DNA of 64,000 nt from Diacronema lutheri (lineage: Eukaryota > Haptophyta > Pavlovophyceae > Pavlovales > Pavlovaceae): NCBI GenBank assembly GCA_019448385.1, contig JAGTXO010000062.1:62001-126000 (forward strand). The letters are read 5' to 3'. This document shows, one piece after another, positions 1-12,207 of this stretch. The notes below the pieces were generated by a model. That model was given only the letters and a program-made list of their open reading frames with translations. It was not told the origin of the DNA and searched no databases. How positions within the stretch are numbered: position 1 is the first letter of the stretch; each line of letters starts with the position of its first letter. The position numbers were made by a program, and so were the translations under genes.

Positions 1-2
1 GC

Positions 3-464
3 ATTGCGGCGGCGCTGCGCGCGCTTGACGACCGGCCGCGCGTCGGTGAGCCGTCGGGCTGGCCAGTCGCGTGGTCCAACGAGCTCGGCGTCAACGTGAA
101 TGACAACAACGCGGGCGGGAGCTGGAGCCTTCGGCGTACACACATGCGCCAGCGTGTAATGCGAACTGAGCGGCCAGACATCAACAGTCGCCCTGCGCTG
201 CTCGCGCACACGAAGACGGGCGCGCGCCATCCGCTCATGACCATGTACCACCTCGCAGCGATCTCGCGCCTCGCCGAGGCCTGCCCGGCCACCATCCTCG
301 ACGTGAACGCCACGACGTTTGTCGAGGGCGCGCTCTTCTCGCGCGAAGGCGCGCTGCCCGCCGCGCAGCCGCTCGCCGAGGCGCTCGCAGAGCGTGCGGC
401 GCGCGCGCGCGCGGCGGTGGAGCCGGGCGGTGCACTCGCGCCGCGCGCGCGATTGCGTCACTGA
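3..464 (+). CDS. C-terminal end of an unidentified protein (5' end outside window)
   Basis: An open frame enters from the left edge and runs 153 codons to a TGA at 462-464. It looks coding rather than a shadow: it is not Arg-rich, has mixed composition (for example LDVNATTFVEGALFSREG near residue 100) and ends in an Ala/Arg-rich helix-like tail. No family motif is recognised, so no function is proposed. Its 3' end converges on the CFAP54 stop at 541-543, with a T-rich stretch and a hairpin between them. The real start lies outside the window. Confidence 0.5.
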   Translation: MAAALRALDDRPRVGEPSGWPVAWSNELGVNVNDNNAGGSWSLRRTHMRQRVMRTERPDINSRPALLAHTKTGARHPLMTMYHLAAISRLAEACPATILDVNATTFVEGALFSREGALPAAQPLAEALAERAARARAAVEPGGALAPRARLRH

Positions 465-540
465 AACAGTCTTTTTCTTTCTTTCTTTTTTTCAGTGACG
501 AGTCCTTTTTTTTGTTTTTCTCTCTCTCTCTTTTTCCCAG
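456..540. terminator. Hairpin plus pyrimidine tract between two convergent genes
   Basis: An 11-bp perfect inverted repeat pairs CGTCACTGAAA (456-466) with TTTCAGTGACG (490-500) around a 23-nt T-rich loop. The left arm overlaps the stop codon of the + gene. A further C/T-rich run continues to 540, next to the CFAP54 stop. A role in 3'-end formation or in separating convergent transcripts is inferred from position only. Confidence 0.4.
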
Positions 541-3500
541 CTATCCAGATCGAGCGTCAGGCTGCGGCGCGAGCAGCGCGTGCAGCCACGCGGCGGTCGG
601 TGCGTGCTCGTCGAGCACGCCGTGCTCCGCATCGAAGACCTGCTCGAGGACCGACACGGCCTCGCCGAGCGAGGGCAGCGGCGGCAAGCCGCCCACGCTA
701 CCGTTGCCCCTGCCCCGCGCGCGCTGCGTTGGCTCGAGCAGGTCCTCGGCTTCGGCGACGAGCGCGCGGAATTCGCTCTCCTCTTCGGCGGAGAGCTGCA
801 CGCCCGTCAGGTCGGGCGGCGTCGCGCCCGCGCCGGCGACGCCCGCCGGGCCCGAGCACGCCACGCGCTCGCTCAGCGCGTGGCGAAGCGCGCCGAGCCG
901 CGCGTGCATCGCCGACGTCGCCGCGCGCATGAGCGTCCGCTTGCAGAGCAGCGCGCTGCCGTCGGGTGCGCACAGCACGCACAGCAGCTCGTGCTGCGCG
1001 CTGCCCACCGCCTGCGTCGCGGCAGGGGCGCGCGCGCGGCGAAGGTCTTAGCGCGGCGCGCGCGAGCGCGCGCGCCCCGACGCATCGCGCGGCGCGTGGC
1101 GGGAGAACGAAACGGAATGGCGCGGTGCATTGGACAATCGCGCGCACCTGAGGCGCGAGCCACTGCGCGCAGACGGCGCCCGACGAGAGGCCGAGCGCGT
1201 CGGCCGTCATGTCGGCGTGCGCGGGCAGCGGCGCGAGCGCGCAGCCGTCGGCGTACTGCGCGCACGCGCCGACGAGCGCGTTGTGCAGGTGCTCGAGCGC
1301 GCGCTCATCCGCGTCCGGATCGAGCCGGACGGACGCGCGCGCGCGCAGGAGAGCGATGTACCGCAGAACGAGGCTGCGCGCGGTGGGCGGCGGTGTACTC
1401 TGCTCCGACGCCTTGCCGCCCGCCGCCGCGACCGCCGCCATGGCTGACGCCGGCTTGCCCTTGCCCGCTCCGGGCGCGTCGGCCTACGCAACGGCCGCGC
1501 AGCGGCAGCGGCGCGCACGTGAGCGCGCGCGCGCGCGCGCGCGCGTCGCGTGCTGGTGGCGCGCGCACGGAGCGGCGAGCGGCGGGCACTGCTGCCGCAC
1601 CTTGATGATGGGCGTCTCGTCGCGCGCAAGGGCGGCGAGGTGCTTGGAGCGCGACACGTCGCGGCTGAGCGCGGCTGGGAGGAGCGCGTTCGCAGTCGCC
1701 TGGTCGAGGGACAACTCCATCAGCGCGGACGGGAGCACCTGCGCGGCGGCACGCGCGCGGCGCGGCGCGGTGCGGCGTGGCGCAGAGTGGCGGGAAAACC
1801 AGCCAAAAAAATAGAGAACAGAGTAGGCTAAGAGAGAGGGGGGTGAGCTGAGAGGCGCCGGCGTGGCCGGGCGCACGGCGCCGCGCCGCGCGCGCCCTAC
1901 CCGCAGCAGGTGGCTCCGCTTTGCCGCCGCCATCGCAGCGGCCTTGACGTGGTACGCCGCTCGCAAAAGATGCACGAGCTCGGCGCCCGGCGAGTGCGCG
2001 TCGCCTGCGTGCGGCGGAGCGGCGGCGCGGCGCGGGCGCGCGAGGCGATGAGCGCGGCGCAGCCCGCGGCGCGCGCAGCGGCCGCGCGCGCCACCGCCGC
2101 GCGCATGCCGCGCACCGAGGAGGAGCGCAATCTCCAAGCACAGCCGCTGCGCGAGGCTGAGGTCGTGCACGCCGCGCGCCAGCGTCTCGTGGAGCGCGTG
2201 CGTCAGGTGGCCCAGCGCGGCACGCGGTGTGTCGGATGGCTCGGGCTGCCAGCGGCTGAAAGGGAGCGGCGCCAGTGCGGCGGGCGAAGCGGCCACTGCC
2301 GGCTGCGCGTGCGGCTGTGCCGCCGCCGCCTGCGCGTCCGAAGCGGCGCGATCGGCGGCGAGCTCGGCCTCGAGCTCAACGGGGGTGAGCGCGAGTGGGA
2401 GCGCGCCGCCCCACGAGGCGCTCGCGCGCTGCGGCGCGAGCAGCCGGCGGCGAAGCGCGCCAAGCTCGTGGTGCACGGCCGCGACGACGCTCGGCGTCGG
2501 ATGCAGCACCAGGGGTAGCAGCAGCGCGGCCTCGTCGAGCGCGTCGAGCGCCCCGCGCGCGTCGCCCGCGAGCGCGCGCGCGCGGCCGAGCGCAAGGTGC
2601 GCGCGCACGCGCAGCGGCGTGTGCGGCGCGTAGAGGTTGTGCAGCCGCGGCACGGCGAGCAGCGCGCGCGACCGGTCGGGCGCGGCGGAGTAGGTGCCCG
2701 AACGATCGTACGATGGCTGCTCGAGCGCCGGCCATCGCTCGAAGCGCGCAAAGCCGTCGTCCGCCGCGCAGGCGGCGAGCAGCGCGGCGGCGGCGTCCGC
2801 GCGCTCGAGCGCGCGGCGCGTGTGCTCGGCGGCGCCCACACCGCGCGCGCGCAGCAGCGCGAGCTCGGCGGCGAGCAGCACGAGCTCGGCGTGCGCGAGC
2901 GGCGGGAGCTCCGCGCGCTCCGCGTCGGCGCTCAGCGCGTCAAGCTCGGTGGCGGCAAGCTCGTGCTCGCCGCTGAGCGCGGCGCGCAGGGCACCAACGC
3001 GGCGCAACCGGAGCGCGCTCGCCGCGTCGCCCACGCGCGCGGCCTCGCTCGCGCCCACCTCGACGATCGCCGCGCAGCGCGCGAGCGCGCGCTGCGCGAG
3101 CGCGCGCTCCGCCTGGCGGACGCGCCAGCTCAGCCAGACCTGCGCGCCGACATGTGCGCCGGCGGGCGCGAGCCCCGACCACGGCGCGAGCGCGCCGGCG
3201 GCGGCGCCGACCCCGACGCCGACGCCGGCTGCGGGTAGCGCTCGCGCCTCGTGCTCGTGCGGCTGGTGCTGCGCGACCGCGCGCATCGCGTCGTCGAGCG
3301 CGTCGAGCGCGCCGTCGTCGTCGCCGCGCGCGCCGAGCAGCCGCGCGCGCAGCTCGAGCGCGAGCACGGTCACCTCGAGCGAGCGTGCCGAGTGGGTGAG
3401 CTCGGGCGCGGGCGCGTCCGCGTCGGCGAGCGCGCCCGCGCCGGGCGGCGGCGACGCGCCGCGGCCGTGCGTTGACCGCCGGTCGGGCGAGGCGCGCGGC

Positions 3501-6023
3501 ACGTCGGCCGCCGCGCCGTCGCGTCGCGCCGGCACGTGCGGCCGCGCCGCGTCGAGCGCCGTATCGATCGCGGCCTCGGCCGCGGCGAGCAGCGCGGCGC
3601 GCGCGCCGGGTGCGGGCGCGGCGCCACCGCCACCGTCCGGCTTGCCCTTGCCGCCGCCCTTGCCGCCGCCCGCCGCGCCAGCGGCACCATCCTTGGCAGC
3701 AGGCGGCGGCGGCCGGCCGCCCTTGCCGCCGGCCGCGCCAGCGGCGGCGGGCGGCCGCGCCGCGCTCGTCGGCGGCCGCTCGGCGAGCGCGAGCAGCAGC
3801 TCGGCGCGCACGAGCGCGACGTGGCACGCAAGGTGGCCGCCGTAGAGCGCGCGCGCGTGCGCGGGTAGCGCCTCGGCGGCGAGCGCGCCGACGGCGGGCG
3901 CGTTCGCCTCGTCGGACGGCGGCAAGCGCAGCGCGAAGCGCGGCGGCTCGGTGGGCGCGCCGCCGAGCGCGGCGCGCGCCACGTCGACGTGCGCCGACGG
4001 CGCGCCCGCCGGCGAGGGCGGCAGCTGCGCCGTGCGCAGGAGGCGGAGAAGCGTGCGCACCGCGACGTCGACGCGCCCGGCGCGCAGCGCCGCGCGCGCG
4101 CGCAGCAGCCGCGCGTGCGCGACGCGCGGCGCGTCGCGGCACGCCGCGTGCGCGACGTGCTCGTACACGGCGATGAGCGGCAGCGCGCACACGGCGCGCC
4201 CGCCGTGCGTGAGCGCGTCCGCGCACGCCGCGCACGCGCCCATGAGCGACGCTTCGCGCACGGGCGAGGTGCCGCCAAAGAGGGGCCCGAGCGATGGCGG
4301 TCGGAGCTCTGCAGGCGTGTAGTCCGCAAAGTCGGCGGCGCGCTGCGGGTGCTGCGTTGAGCCGCCGAAGAGCGCGAGCGCGAGCGCGCCGCCGAAGCGC
4401 GCGTGCGCGAGCCGCGCGCGCTGGTCGGCGTGCAGCGCATGAGCGACGAGCCGCCCCGCCACGACGAGCGCGCGCGCGCACGCGTCCCAGCCGTGCGCGC
4501 CGAGCAGCCCGCCGTGCGGCGCGGCGGCGGCGCACAGCGCCTCCCAGCCCTCTGCCACGCCGAGCGTGAAGAAGCACGAGTCGAGCGCGTCCGACCAGAG
4601 CTCGCGCGCGCGCGCGCCGCTGCCGACGGCGAACGCAACCTCCGCCGCCTCGAGCAGCGCGTCGGCGAGCAGCCCGCGCTCGCCGCGCGCGCGGCAGTGC
4701 TCGGCGGCGGCGGCGTACGCGCGCAGCACCGCCGTCGCCGTCACGATCGCGCGCGCCTCCGCCGCCTCGTCCACGCCGTCGCCCGCGCCGACCGGCCGGA
4801 CCGTGTCGGCATCGGACAGCACGGCCGGGGCCGGCGCGTCGTCGAGCGCCGACGCGAGCAGCGGCTGGAGCGACGCGCGCGCGGCGAGTGCGCGCGCGGC
4901 GCGCAGCAGGCGGAGGCCCTGCGGCATGTCACGCTCCGCGTCGGCGAGCAACCGCCGCTCGTCGGGTGCCGCGTCGCCCACGAAGCGCGGGCCGCACAGC
5001 TTGACGCGCGCGTTGATGACGTGGGGCAGCGCGCGCTCGGCGAGCCGGCCGGCGAATGCGCCGTGCGCGCTGCGCGCGAGGCGGAGGGCAGTGTGGAAGC
5101 GGCCGCGCTCCGCCTGCGCGCTCAGCGCGGCAAGGAGGAGGTTGGCCACCCACGCGAAGTCGACCTCGGCCTGCCGCTCGCCAAACCACGCGTCCGCCGC
5201 GCCCGCCGCCGTCGTCACCGACCGCTCCAACGCGCCCGCCGCGCCCGCCGCGCCCGCCGCGCCCGCGCCGTCGCCGGCATCGTCGTCCTCCTCGCCGTCG
5301 GCGCGCGGCGCGGTGGGCGCGAGGCCGCGCGCGGCGCGGAACGGCGCGGCCTCCCCGAGCGACACCTCGCCGGCGCGCATCGCGCCGAGCAGCTCGAGCA
5401 GCGCGTCCGCGATGGCGCCCAGGGACGGAGCGAGGCGCGCGCGCGCGACGGACGCGCGCGCCGGCTCGCGTGGCGTGCCGCCGGCGGGCACGGCCGCCTC
5501 GAGCGCCGGCGGCGGCGCGGTGAGCAACGGCCACAGCGCGTTCCACACCGTCGCGGCCGCGCACAGCGCGAGCGCGTGCGCGCCCGCGCGCGCCGCGAGC
5601 ACAGCGGCGCGCGCGCACTCGGCGGCCACGTCCGCGGCCGCGCGCTCGCGCGGTGTGAGGGCCGCGACGCGCGCCGCGTCCGCGCCGCCGGCAGCGGTGG
5701 CGGCCGCGTCGGCGTCTGCGTCCGTGCGCGCGCCCTCCGCCTCCGCCACCTCCGCGTCCGGCCTCGCGTGCAAGCTGATCGCGCGCAGCAGTCGCAGCCG
5801 CGCCACCCAGCACCGCTCCGAGCGCAGCGCGGCGCGCGCAGCCGCGCGCCGCACGCGCGCGCGCTGCCGTTGGCCGAGGACCGTGGCGATCGTCGTGCCA
5901 GCGGCGGCGGCGGGCGCGTCCAGGCCGGCGTGCGCCGGCGGCGGCTCGGCCTCGTCCTTGCCCTTCCCCTCCTTGCCCTTGCCAGCAGGTGTGGGCGGCG
6001 CACCCTTGGCTTTCTTGCCGCCG

Positions 6024-6056
<33 letters not shown>

Positions 6057-9000
6057 TCGCGCTCCGCCACGTCGGCGGCGGACGGGTAGAGATCGGACAT
6101 GGACGGGTAGCGGTGCCGCAGCGCGGCGCGCGCAAGGGCGCCGTCGATCGCGTGCAGCACCGCGCCGAGGCGCGGCGCGCCCGCCGCCGTCTTGTTGCCC
6201 GCGGGCTTTGCCTTGGCGCCGACCGGCGCGTCGGGCGCGCGCGGCGCGCCGCCTCCGAGCGCAGCCGCTGCGTCGCGCTCGCGCTCGCGCAGCATCGCCG
6301 TGCACACGCGCGCGGCAAGCTCGGCGTAGCGCGCGGCGGGCGGCGCGTCCGTGCCGCCGCCGCCCGCGCCGTCGGGCGCGTGCAGCGCCTGCCACGCGTC
6401 GGCGGCGCGGCCGTCGCGCAGCAGCAGCAGCACGCGGGCCGAGCTGTCGCCCGCCGCCGCGGCAGCGACGAGGCGCGGCGGCGGCGGCAGCTCGGCCACG
6501 TCCAGCTGCAGCTCGTCGAGCGCGCGCGCGAGCAGCTCCGCAGCCGACGGCGCACCGCCGGCGTCGGCCGCCGCCGCGCCGTCGGCGCCGGCGGCGGTGG
6601 CGGCGGCGGCGGTATCACCGACGGCGGCGGCGAGCGCGCGCACGTCGGTCGACGCGGCGATCGACTCGGCGGCGTGCAGCTCGCCCTCACGGACGCAGAT
6701 TGTGACGAGGAGCGCGGCCGTCGTCGCGAGCAGCGCGGGCGCGTCGGCCTGGCCGCGCAGCCGGTCGGGCGCGAGGTCGCGCACGGCCACGTGGCACGCG
6801 GCGAGCGGGCCGAGCAGCAGCGCGGGGGGTTGCGCGAGCGCGCACAGCGGACGGAGGAGCGTGACCACGCGCGACGCGGCCGTGACCGTGAGCGACGCGT
6901 CGTCGAGCGCGACGGCGAGCTGCAGGGCAATGAGCGCCGGCGTCGCCGCCTCGAGCACGCCGACCTCCGCCGCGCACGTGGCGGCCGCGCCGCGTCGCGC
7001 AGGCGCGGGCACGGCGGGCGGCGGGCGGATCGCGTCCGTTGCGAGCAGCGCGTTTGCGAGCGCGCGCAGCAGGGGCGGTGGCGAGTGGCGCGCGCGCTCG
7101 GCGGCGAGGCGCGCGCGGTCGGCGGGCGAGTGCGCCCAGAGCGCGTGCGCGTTGGCGAGGCCGACAGACGGCCGCGGCAGGGCGAGCGCGCCACCGCCAC
7201 CGCCACCGCCGCCGACGGCGCCAGCGCCAGCGCCGGCGCCGTCGCGCGCGCGCGCTGCGCCGAGGTCGTCGCGCGGCGTGCGCAGCACGTACGCGGCCTG
7301 CAGCTCAGCGAGCGCGTCGGCGGCGACGCGCGGGCAGCCGAGCTGCGTCGCCGCGCGGCAGACGTACGCCCAGATGAGGAGACGCGGAAGCGGGAGGCAC
7401 GTGACCACCTCGTCTGACGTGCGGCCGATCGCGCCGACCGGCTCGCCGTGCGCATCGTACGCGCCCGTCGCGAACACGTACGCACAGCCCGGCGCAAGGC
7501 CGCGCACGAGCACGCAGCCGTGCAGCGCGTCGGTATTCAGCAGCGCCGACTCGTCGTTGAGCGCCCACGGCTCCGTCTCGGAGACCGCGTGCCGCACGCC
7601 GAGGCCGTCGAGCTCGACGTTGTTCGCCGAGACGCTCACGCCCGCCGCGGCGCGCTTGCCGAAGAGGGCCACGTGCGTCACGCGCGCGCCGCCGAGCTCG
7701 GGCTTGGGCGTGAACGGCGCGGGGCGGAGGCAGACCTCCGTGCGCGTCCAGTAGACCACCTCGGGCGGCGGCGACGGCGCGCCGCGCGCGGGCGGCCGGC
7801 GCGCGTCGTCGCTGCGCGCGGCGCGCGCGCGCGCGTCGGCGAGCGCCGCCGCCTCGCGTGCGCCGACCTCGCGCAGCGCGCGCGCCGCCTGCTCGAGGAG
7901 CGGCTCGGCGTCGGCGCTCGCCGACCGCTGGTACGCCATCGCAACAAGGCAGCACGCGCGCTCGCCCAGGTCCGCGCCCGCGTCGGCGAGCAACCGCCGT
8001 TCGGCCGCCACCGAGCCGTCGGGCTCGGCGGGCGCCGCCGCGTCCTCGGCCGCTTCGCGCGCGGCGTCGACGCGCGTGCGCCGGCCGTAGATGCCCTGCG
8101 CGGCGCGCCGGCGCAGGGCCGCAGCCATCGTCTCAGAGTGCGCGCGCGCCGCGAGCCGGCGCTCGCGAGCGCGCGCGAGCGCGAGCTCGGCGCGCGCGGC
8201 GGCGAGGATGAGGTCGACGTGCAGGCATCCTACGACCGCCGCGACCGCGTCGTCCGGCGCCGAGTAGCGCACCGCCGGCGCGCGCGCGGGCGCGCGCGCC
8301 GGCGACGGGCCGCCAGGCGCGACGAGCTCACCGCCCGGCTGCGCCGCGGCCACGCCATCGCGCACGTCGCACGCGTCGGCCACCACGTTCGCGCCGGCCC
8401 CGCGATGCGCCGCACGGCGGCCGCCGTCGTCGTCGGCGCCGTCGGCGTCGGCGTCGGCCGTTGCGAGGAGACGCGAGTCGCACGACACGGACGGCGCAAT
8501 CTCGATGCCGCGCGCGGCGCAGTCGGCGATGTGGGCGCCGCGCCACGCACACACGCGCTCGAGCGCGGCGCGCGACACGCGCAGCTCGTCGCGCGGCTCG
8601 TTGCGCAGCGCGTAAAGCTCGCACAGCCGTAACGCCATCGTGCCGAGCCACTCAACGTCGCGCACGCCCGCGCGGCCCGCCGTCGCCGCGGCGGCCGCGG
8701 CGGTAGGCGCGCGCGCGGCGCGCAGCGCCGCATCGGCCGCGGCGCGGTCCGCCGCCATCGCCGCCCAGAAGGCGGCGGGCAGCAGCGCGTGCAGCAGCTC
8801 GAGCTCCGCCGAGTCTGCGCGGAGCGCGGCCGCGTCGGCCGCGGGCGCGCGCAGGGCCGTCGCCGCGCCGTCCAACCGCGCGAAGAGCTCGGCACATCGT
8901 CGCCAGACGAGGAGGCAGCCGTCGAGCACGATGTCGGCCTCGCGGCGCGCGAGCGGCGCGCCGAGCGGCGTGTCGATCGCGAGCAGCGCGGCGGCCACCT

Positions 9001-9071
9001 CGCGCAACGCGCCGTCGCGTACCGCCACGCCGGTGGCGGTGGTGGGCGGCGCGCGCTCGGCCGCAGCGGCA

Positions 9072-9109
<38 letters not shown>

Positions 9110-10810
9110 AGCGGCCTCGGCCTCCTTGCCCTTGCCCTTGCCGCCCGCCGGCACAGCGGGCAATGGCGGCGGCGGCGGCTCGCGCGCCGCCGCCTCATCG
9201 CGCGCGCCGGCAAGGATGCGCACGAGCAGAAGCAGCGGCGTCGCGGTGGGCTCGGCGGGCGGCTGAGGCCACGGCGGGGGCGTCGCGTGCTCCACCGCCT
9301 CCGCCTGCGCCGCGCGCGCGGCACGCAGGAGCGCGCTCGGCCGCAGACGGTCAAAGAGCGCGCGGTCGCCCGCGCCGTGCGCCGCGCGCAGCAGCTCAAT
9401 GTGCTCGGCAAGCGGCAGCGCCTCCTGCGCCGCGCTCGACGCCTGCGCCGCCACCTCGAGCGCCGCGTCGGCGTCGGCGTCGGCGGCTTCGGCGGCGGCC
9501 GCCGCCGCCTCGACGGCCGCCGCGGCCTCCGGCGCGCCGTCCGCGCCGTCGGCCGCGACGGCGGCGGCGGCGCCGCCGCCGCCGCGATGCGCCGCGCGCG
9601 CGCGCAACAGCTCGTCATGGCGCACAATCTCGTCCGCGCGCGGCAGCGCGATCGCCGCCGCGCGCTGCAACGCCGTTGTGACGGCGGCGGGCGCGGGCCC
9701 GTTGGCGTGCAGGCCGCGGCGCGCGTCGCCGACGCGTGCCGCGCAGCCGATGAGCACGCGCAGCTGCTGCATCTCGTCGCCGCCGAGATCGACGAGCGCG
9801 CCGTCGAGCGCGGCCGACGCGGCCTGCGCGCCGCCGTCCGACGCGAGAACGAGCGCGTAGCGCGCGTCGAGCGCGCGCAGGATCCGCGCCGCGCGGTCGA
9901 GCGCGCGCAGCGAGGCGGGCGGCGCGGGCGCCGGGTCGAAGCGCTCGAGCTCGCGCAGCCGGCGCAGCTGCGCCAGCCCGCGCGCCGCCGCGCTCGCCGC
10001 CGCGCCGACGTCGCCCGCCGCCTCGTAGCACCGGCAGAGCGCCGCGTAGACGCGCGCGCGCCACGGCGCGTACTTGGGCTGCAGGAGCGGAACACCGGAC
10101 TCGAGGCACAGGACGCTCCACGCGAGGGGCTCGATGGCGAGCGCGCAGAGCTCGCGGCTCATCAGCGCCTGCGCGATCGCGTGCACGTGCACCGTCCCGT
10201 TGAGCACAAGCCAGTAGAGCGGCTCGGCGTCGCACGCGCGCACGGCCGCGGCGGCGAGCGCCGCGAGCGCGCCGCGCACGACCGCGCGCGTGCGGCCGCG
10301 GCCGAGGGATGGGTCCGAGGCGAGGCTTATGCGCGCGCGGCACAGGTGCAGCCCATATTGCGTGCGCACCCACAGCGCCAGCCGCGCGTCCGCGTCCGCG
10401 TCGCGCGCGCCGCCGACGGCGGACGGCGCCGCCGGCGGCGTCGGCGGCACGCTCGCGCCCTCCAGCTGCGCGCCGGCGGGCAAGAAGCAGTGGACGAGCG
10501 CGTCGTGGTGCGCGCGCATGTGAATGAGCAGCTCGCCCGCTTCGATCGTCCGCTCGACGAGCACGCCCACCGGCAGCTTGGCGCGGTACTGCGCCACGAT
10601 CGCGAGCAGCTGGCCGGGCAGCGCCGCGCGACGCGCGTCCGCGCGCTTGGCGCGCTCCACGTCGTCATGCGCGACGGGCAGCGGGCGCGAGCGCGCGCCA
10701 AGCGCCATTTCTTTGGCCGCCTCGCGCTCCACCGCCAGCCGCAGCTCGCCAAACTCCTCCTCGAAGCTCACGAGCGGCTCGCGGTACTGTTTGCGCGTGA
10801 CGGCCGACAT
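541..10810 (-). CDS. CFAP54: Cilia- and flagella-associated protein 54 (central-pair C1d projection)
   Basis: Giant axonemal scaffold of the central-pair C1d projection, needed for ciliary motility in the family. Five exons are predicted: 10810-2116, 2004-1901, 1738-1601, 1483-1148 and 1011-541, giving about 3,247 aa (human about 3,100). The N-terminal core is diagnostic: LYWLVLNGTVHVHAIAQALM followed by ESGVPLLQPKYAPWRA, matching the family's NGT(I/V)(Y/H)-IxxI and ESSVPLL-KY-WRA blocks. A fibronectin-III-like segment lies near residues 1020-1140. The intron at 2005-2115 is read through in frame but gives an Arg-rich, shadow-like stretch; removing it joins EIALLLG to DAHSPGAELVHLL. Poly-Ala runs near residues 570 and 1590 are encoded by GCC/GCG repeats. 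The start at 10810 (MSAVTRKQY) is preferred; an in-frame ATG at 10855 is possible. The gene is head-to-head with syntaxin 5. Confidence 0.9.
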
Positions 10811-10866
10811 CCTTGTTCGATAACGGCGAGCGGTTTGCGAGGCCACGGCCGGCATCGGTCGTCAAG

Positions 10867-12023
10867 ATGGCCGCCCGCCACAGGGAGGTGGCGATGTGCG
10901 ACCGTACGGGCGAGTTCCTGGCGATCGCGGAGGGGCTAGCGCGGCGTATAGCCACGCGGCCGGGCATCGTCGGCCCGCCGCGCGTGCGCACGCGCTCCGA
11001 CTTCACGCAGATGACAGCACAGATCGGCGCGGATATTTACGCGACGACGCAAAAGCTCGACAAGCTCGCGCAGCTCGCGCAGAGCCGCTCGCTCTTCGAC
11101 GACCCGACGGTGGAGGTAAACGAGCTGACGATAATCATCAAGCAGGACCTCTCTTCCCTCAACGCCAAGCTCCGCGACGTGCAGCTCGCCATGCGCGAGT
11201 ACCGCGCGCAGACGGGCGCGCGCGGCGGTGGCCGGCAGGCGGAGAGCCACACGGCGCACGTCGTCGACGCGCTCAAGCTGCAGTTGAGCACGGCGGCCAA
11301 GGGCTTCCAGGACGTGCTGCAGGTGCGCTCGAACAACATCCGCGTGCAGATGGACCGCCAGAAGCAGTTTGAGGGCGCGGGCCGGCCGGCGGCCGGCGCG
11401 ATGGGCGGCACCGGCGCGCAGTGTGGCGGCGCCGGCTGCGGCGGCGGCGCGCGCGGCGCGCCCGCGCCGCTCTTCACGCCACCACGCGCGCCGCTGCCGG
11501 ACGAGCCGGCCGGCCGCATTGTCGAAACGGTCATCGACATTGGCCGCCTCGGCGGCGCCGCCGGCGCGGGCGGCGCATTTGGCGCGCAGCAGGCGCAGAT
11601 GCAGGAGATGCTGCCGTCCAACTACCTTGAGAGCCGCGCGCTCGCCGTCGAGAGCGTGCAGAGCACGATCGTCGAGCTCGGCACCATCTTCCAGCAGCTC
11701 CAGTCCGTCGTCGCGGAGCAGCAGCACCTCGTCGAGAGAATAGACGCGCAGGTGGATGAGACAGTCATGACTGTCGACTCGACGCAGCGGCAGCTCCTCC
11801 GCCTCTACCAGACCATGTCGGGCAACCGGCTAGCGATGAAGTGCGCGCGCGCGCGCGCCGCGGGGGCGCGCGCGCCTCCGACACGTGGGGTGGGCGCGCG
11901 CGCGCGCGCTGACGCACCGCACCGCGTCCTCTCGCCTTCGCCCTCCCATCCCTTCCCGCTGCGGCTAGGATGCTCGCGATGGTCGTTGCTTTCATGATGA
12001 CGTATGGCGCGTTTTTCGCGTGA
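10867..12023 (+). CDS. STX5: Syntaxin 5-type Qa-SNARE (Golgi t-SNARE, Sed5 family)
   Basis: Qa-SNARE for ER-Golgi and intra-Golgi fusion. Exons 10867-11840 and 11969-12023 give 342 aa. The N-terminus has the Sed5/STX5 signature DRTGEFL and RSDFTQM, then KSLFDD-like SRSLFDDPTVEVNELT and IIKQDLSSLN in the Habc region. The SNARE motif spans about residues 253-320, with the central glutamine in TIFQQLQ. The intron (GTGCGC donor at 11841, acceptor ending at 11968) splits a Lys codon; splicing restores the tail anchor SGNRLAMKMLAMVVAFMM, ending in GAFFA, exactly where STX5 has its C-terminal membrane segment. A second ATG at 10894 (MCDRTGEFLA) aligns better with the short STX5 form. Only 56 bp separate it from the CFAP54 start. 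Confidence 0.9.
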
Positions 12024-12069
12024 CATAAATATTGGCCGCCTCTACGGGCTTCAGATCTACGGGCTTCAG

Positions 12070-12142
12070 ATACTAACGACGCTTACAGGCGGGTCAGCAG
12101 GAGGGGCGCGCACGGGGCCGAGGCTGGACAAACGGAGCGAGC
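12070..12142 (+). repeat. Dispersed 73-bp repeat, copy A
   Basis: This 73-bp sequence is identical to the reverse complement of 42786-42858. It begins ATACTAACGACGCTTACAG, which resembles a branch point (TACTAAC) followed by a 3' splice site (TTACAG). It lies in the convergent gap between syntaxin 5 and the CGLD27 gene. A related core occurs in the tandem units at 44275-44392. Origin and role are unknown. Confidence 0.8.
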
Positions 12143-12207
12143 AGGACGCCAGAGTGTGGAATTGTACAAAGGGCACGCTCACGCGGGTCATGCGCCGCTG
12201 CGCCGCC

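Noticed and set aside
541-555. A plus-strand 3' splice site (CTCTTTTTCCCAG at about 528-540).
   Set aside because: The sequence immediately downstream is the antisense of the CFAP54 stop and C-terminus, and no plus-strand exon continues there.
2005-2115. A compensating double frameshift in CFAP54, because an adjacent frame looks Ala-rich and helix-like there.
   Set aside because: A GTGCGC donor at 2115 and an acceptor ending at 2005 define a 111-bp in-frame intron that cleanly joins EIALLLG to DAHSPG, so no frameshift is needed.
4403-7417. A plus-strand frame of about 1,000 codons inside CFAP54.
   Set aside because: Composition is Arg/Gly/Ala-rich throughout without any motif, and it lies antisense to conserved CFAP54 sequence. 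It is a product of extreme GC content.
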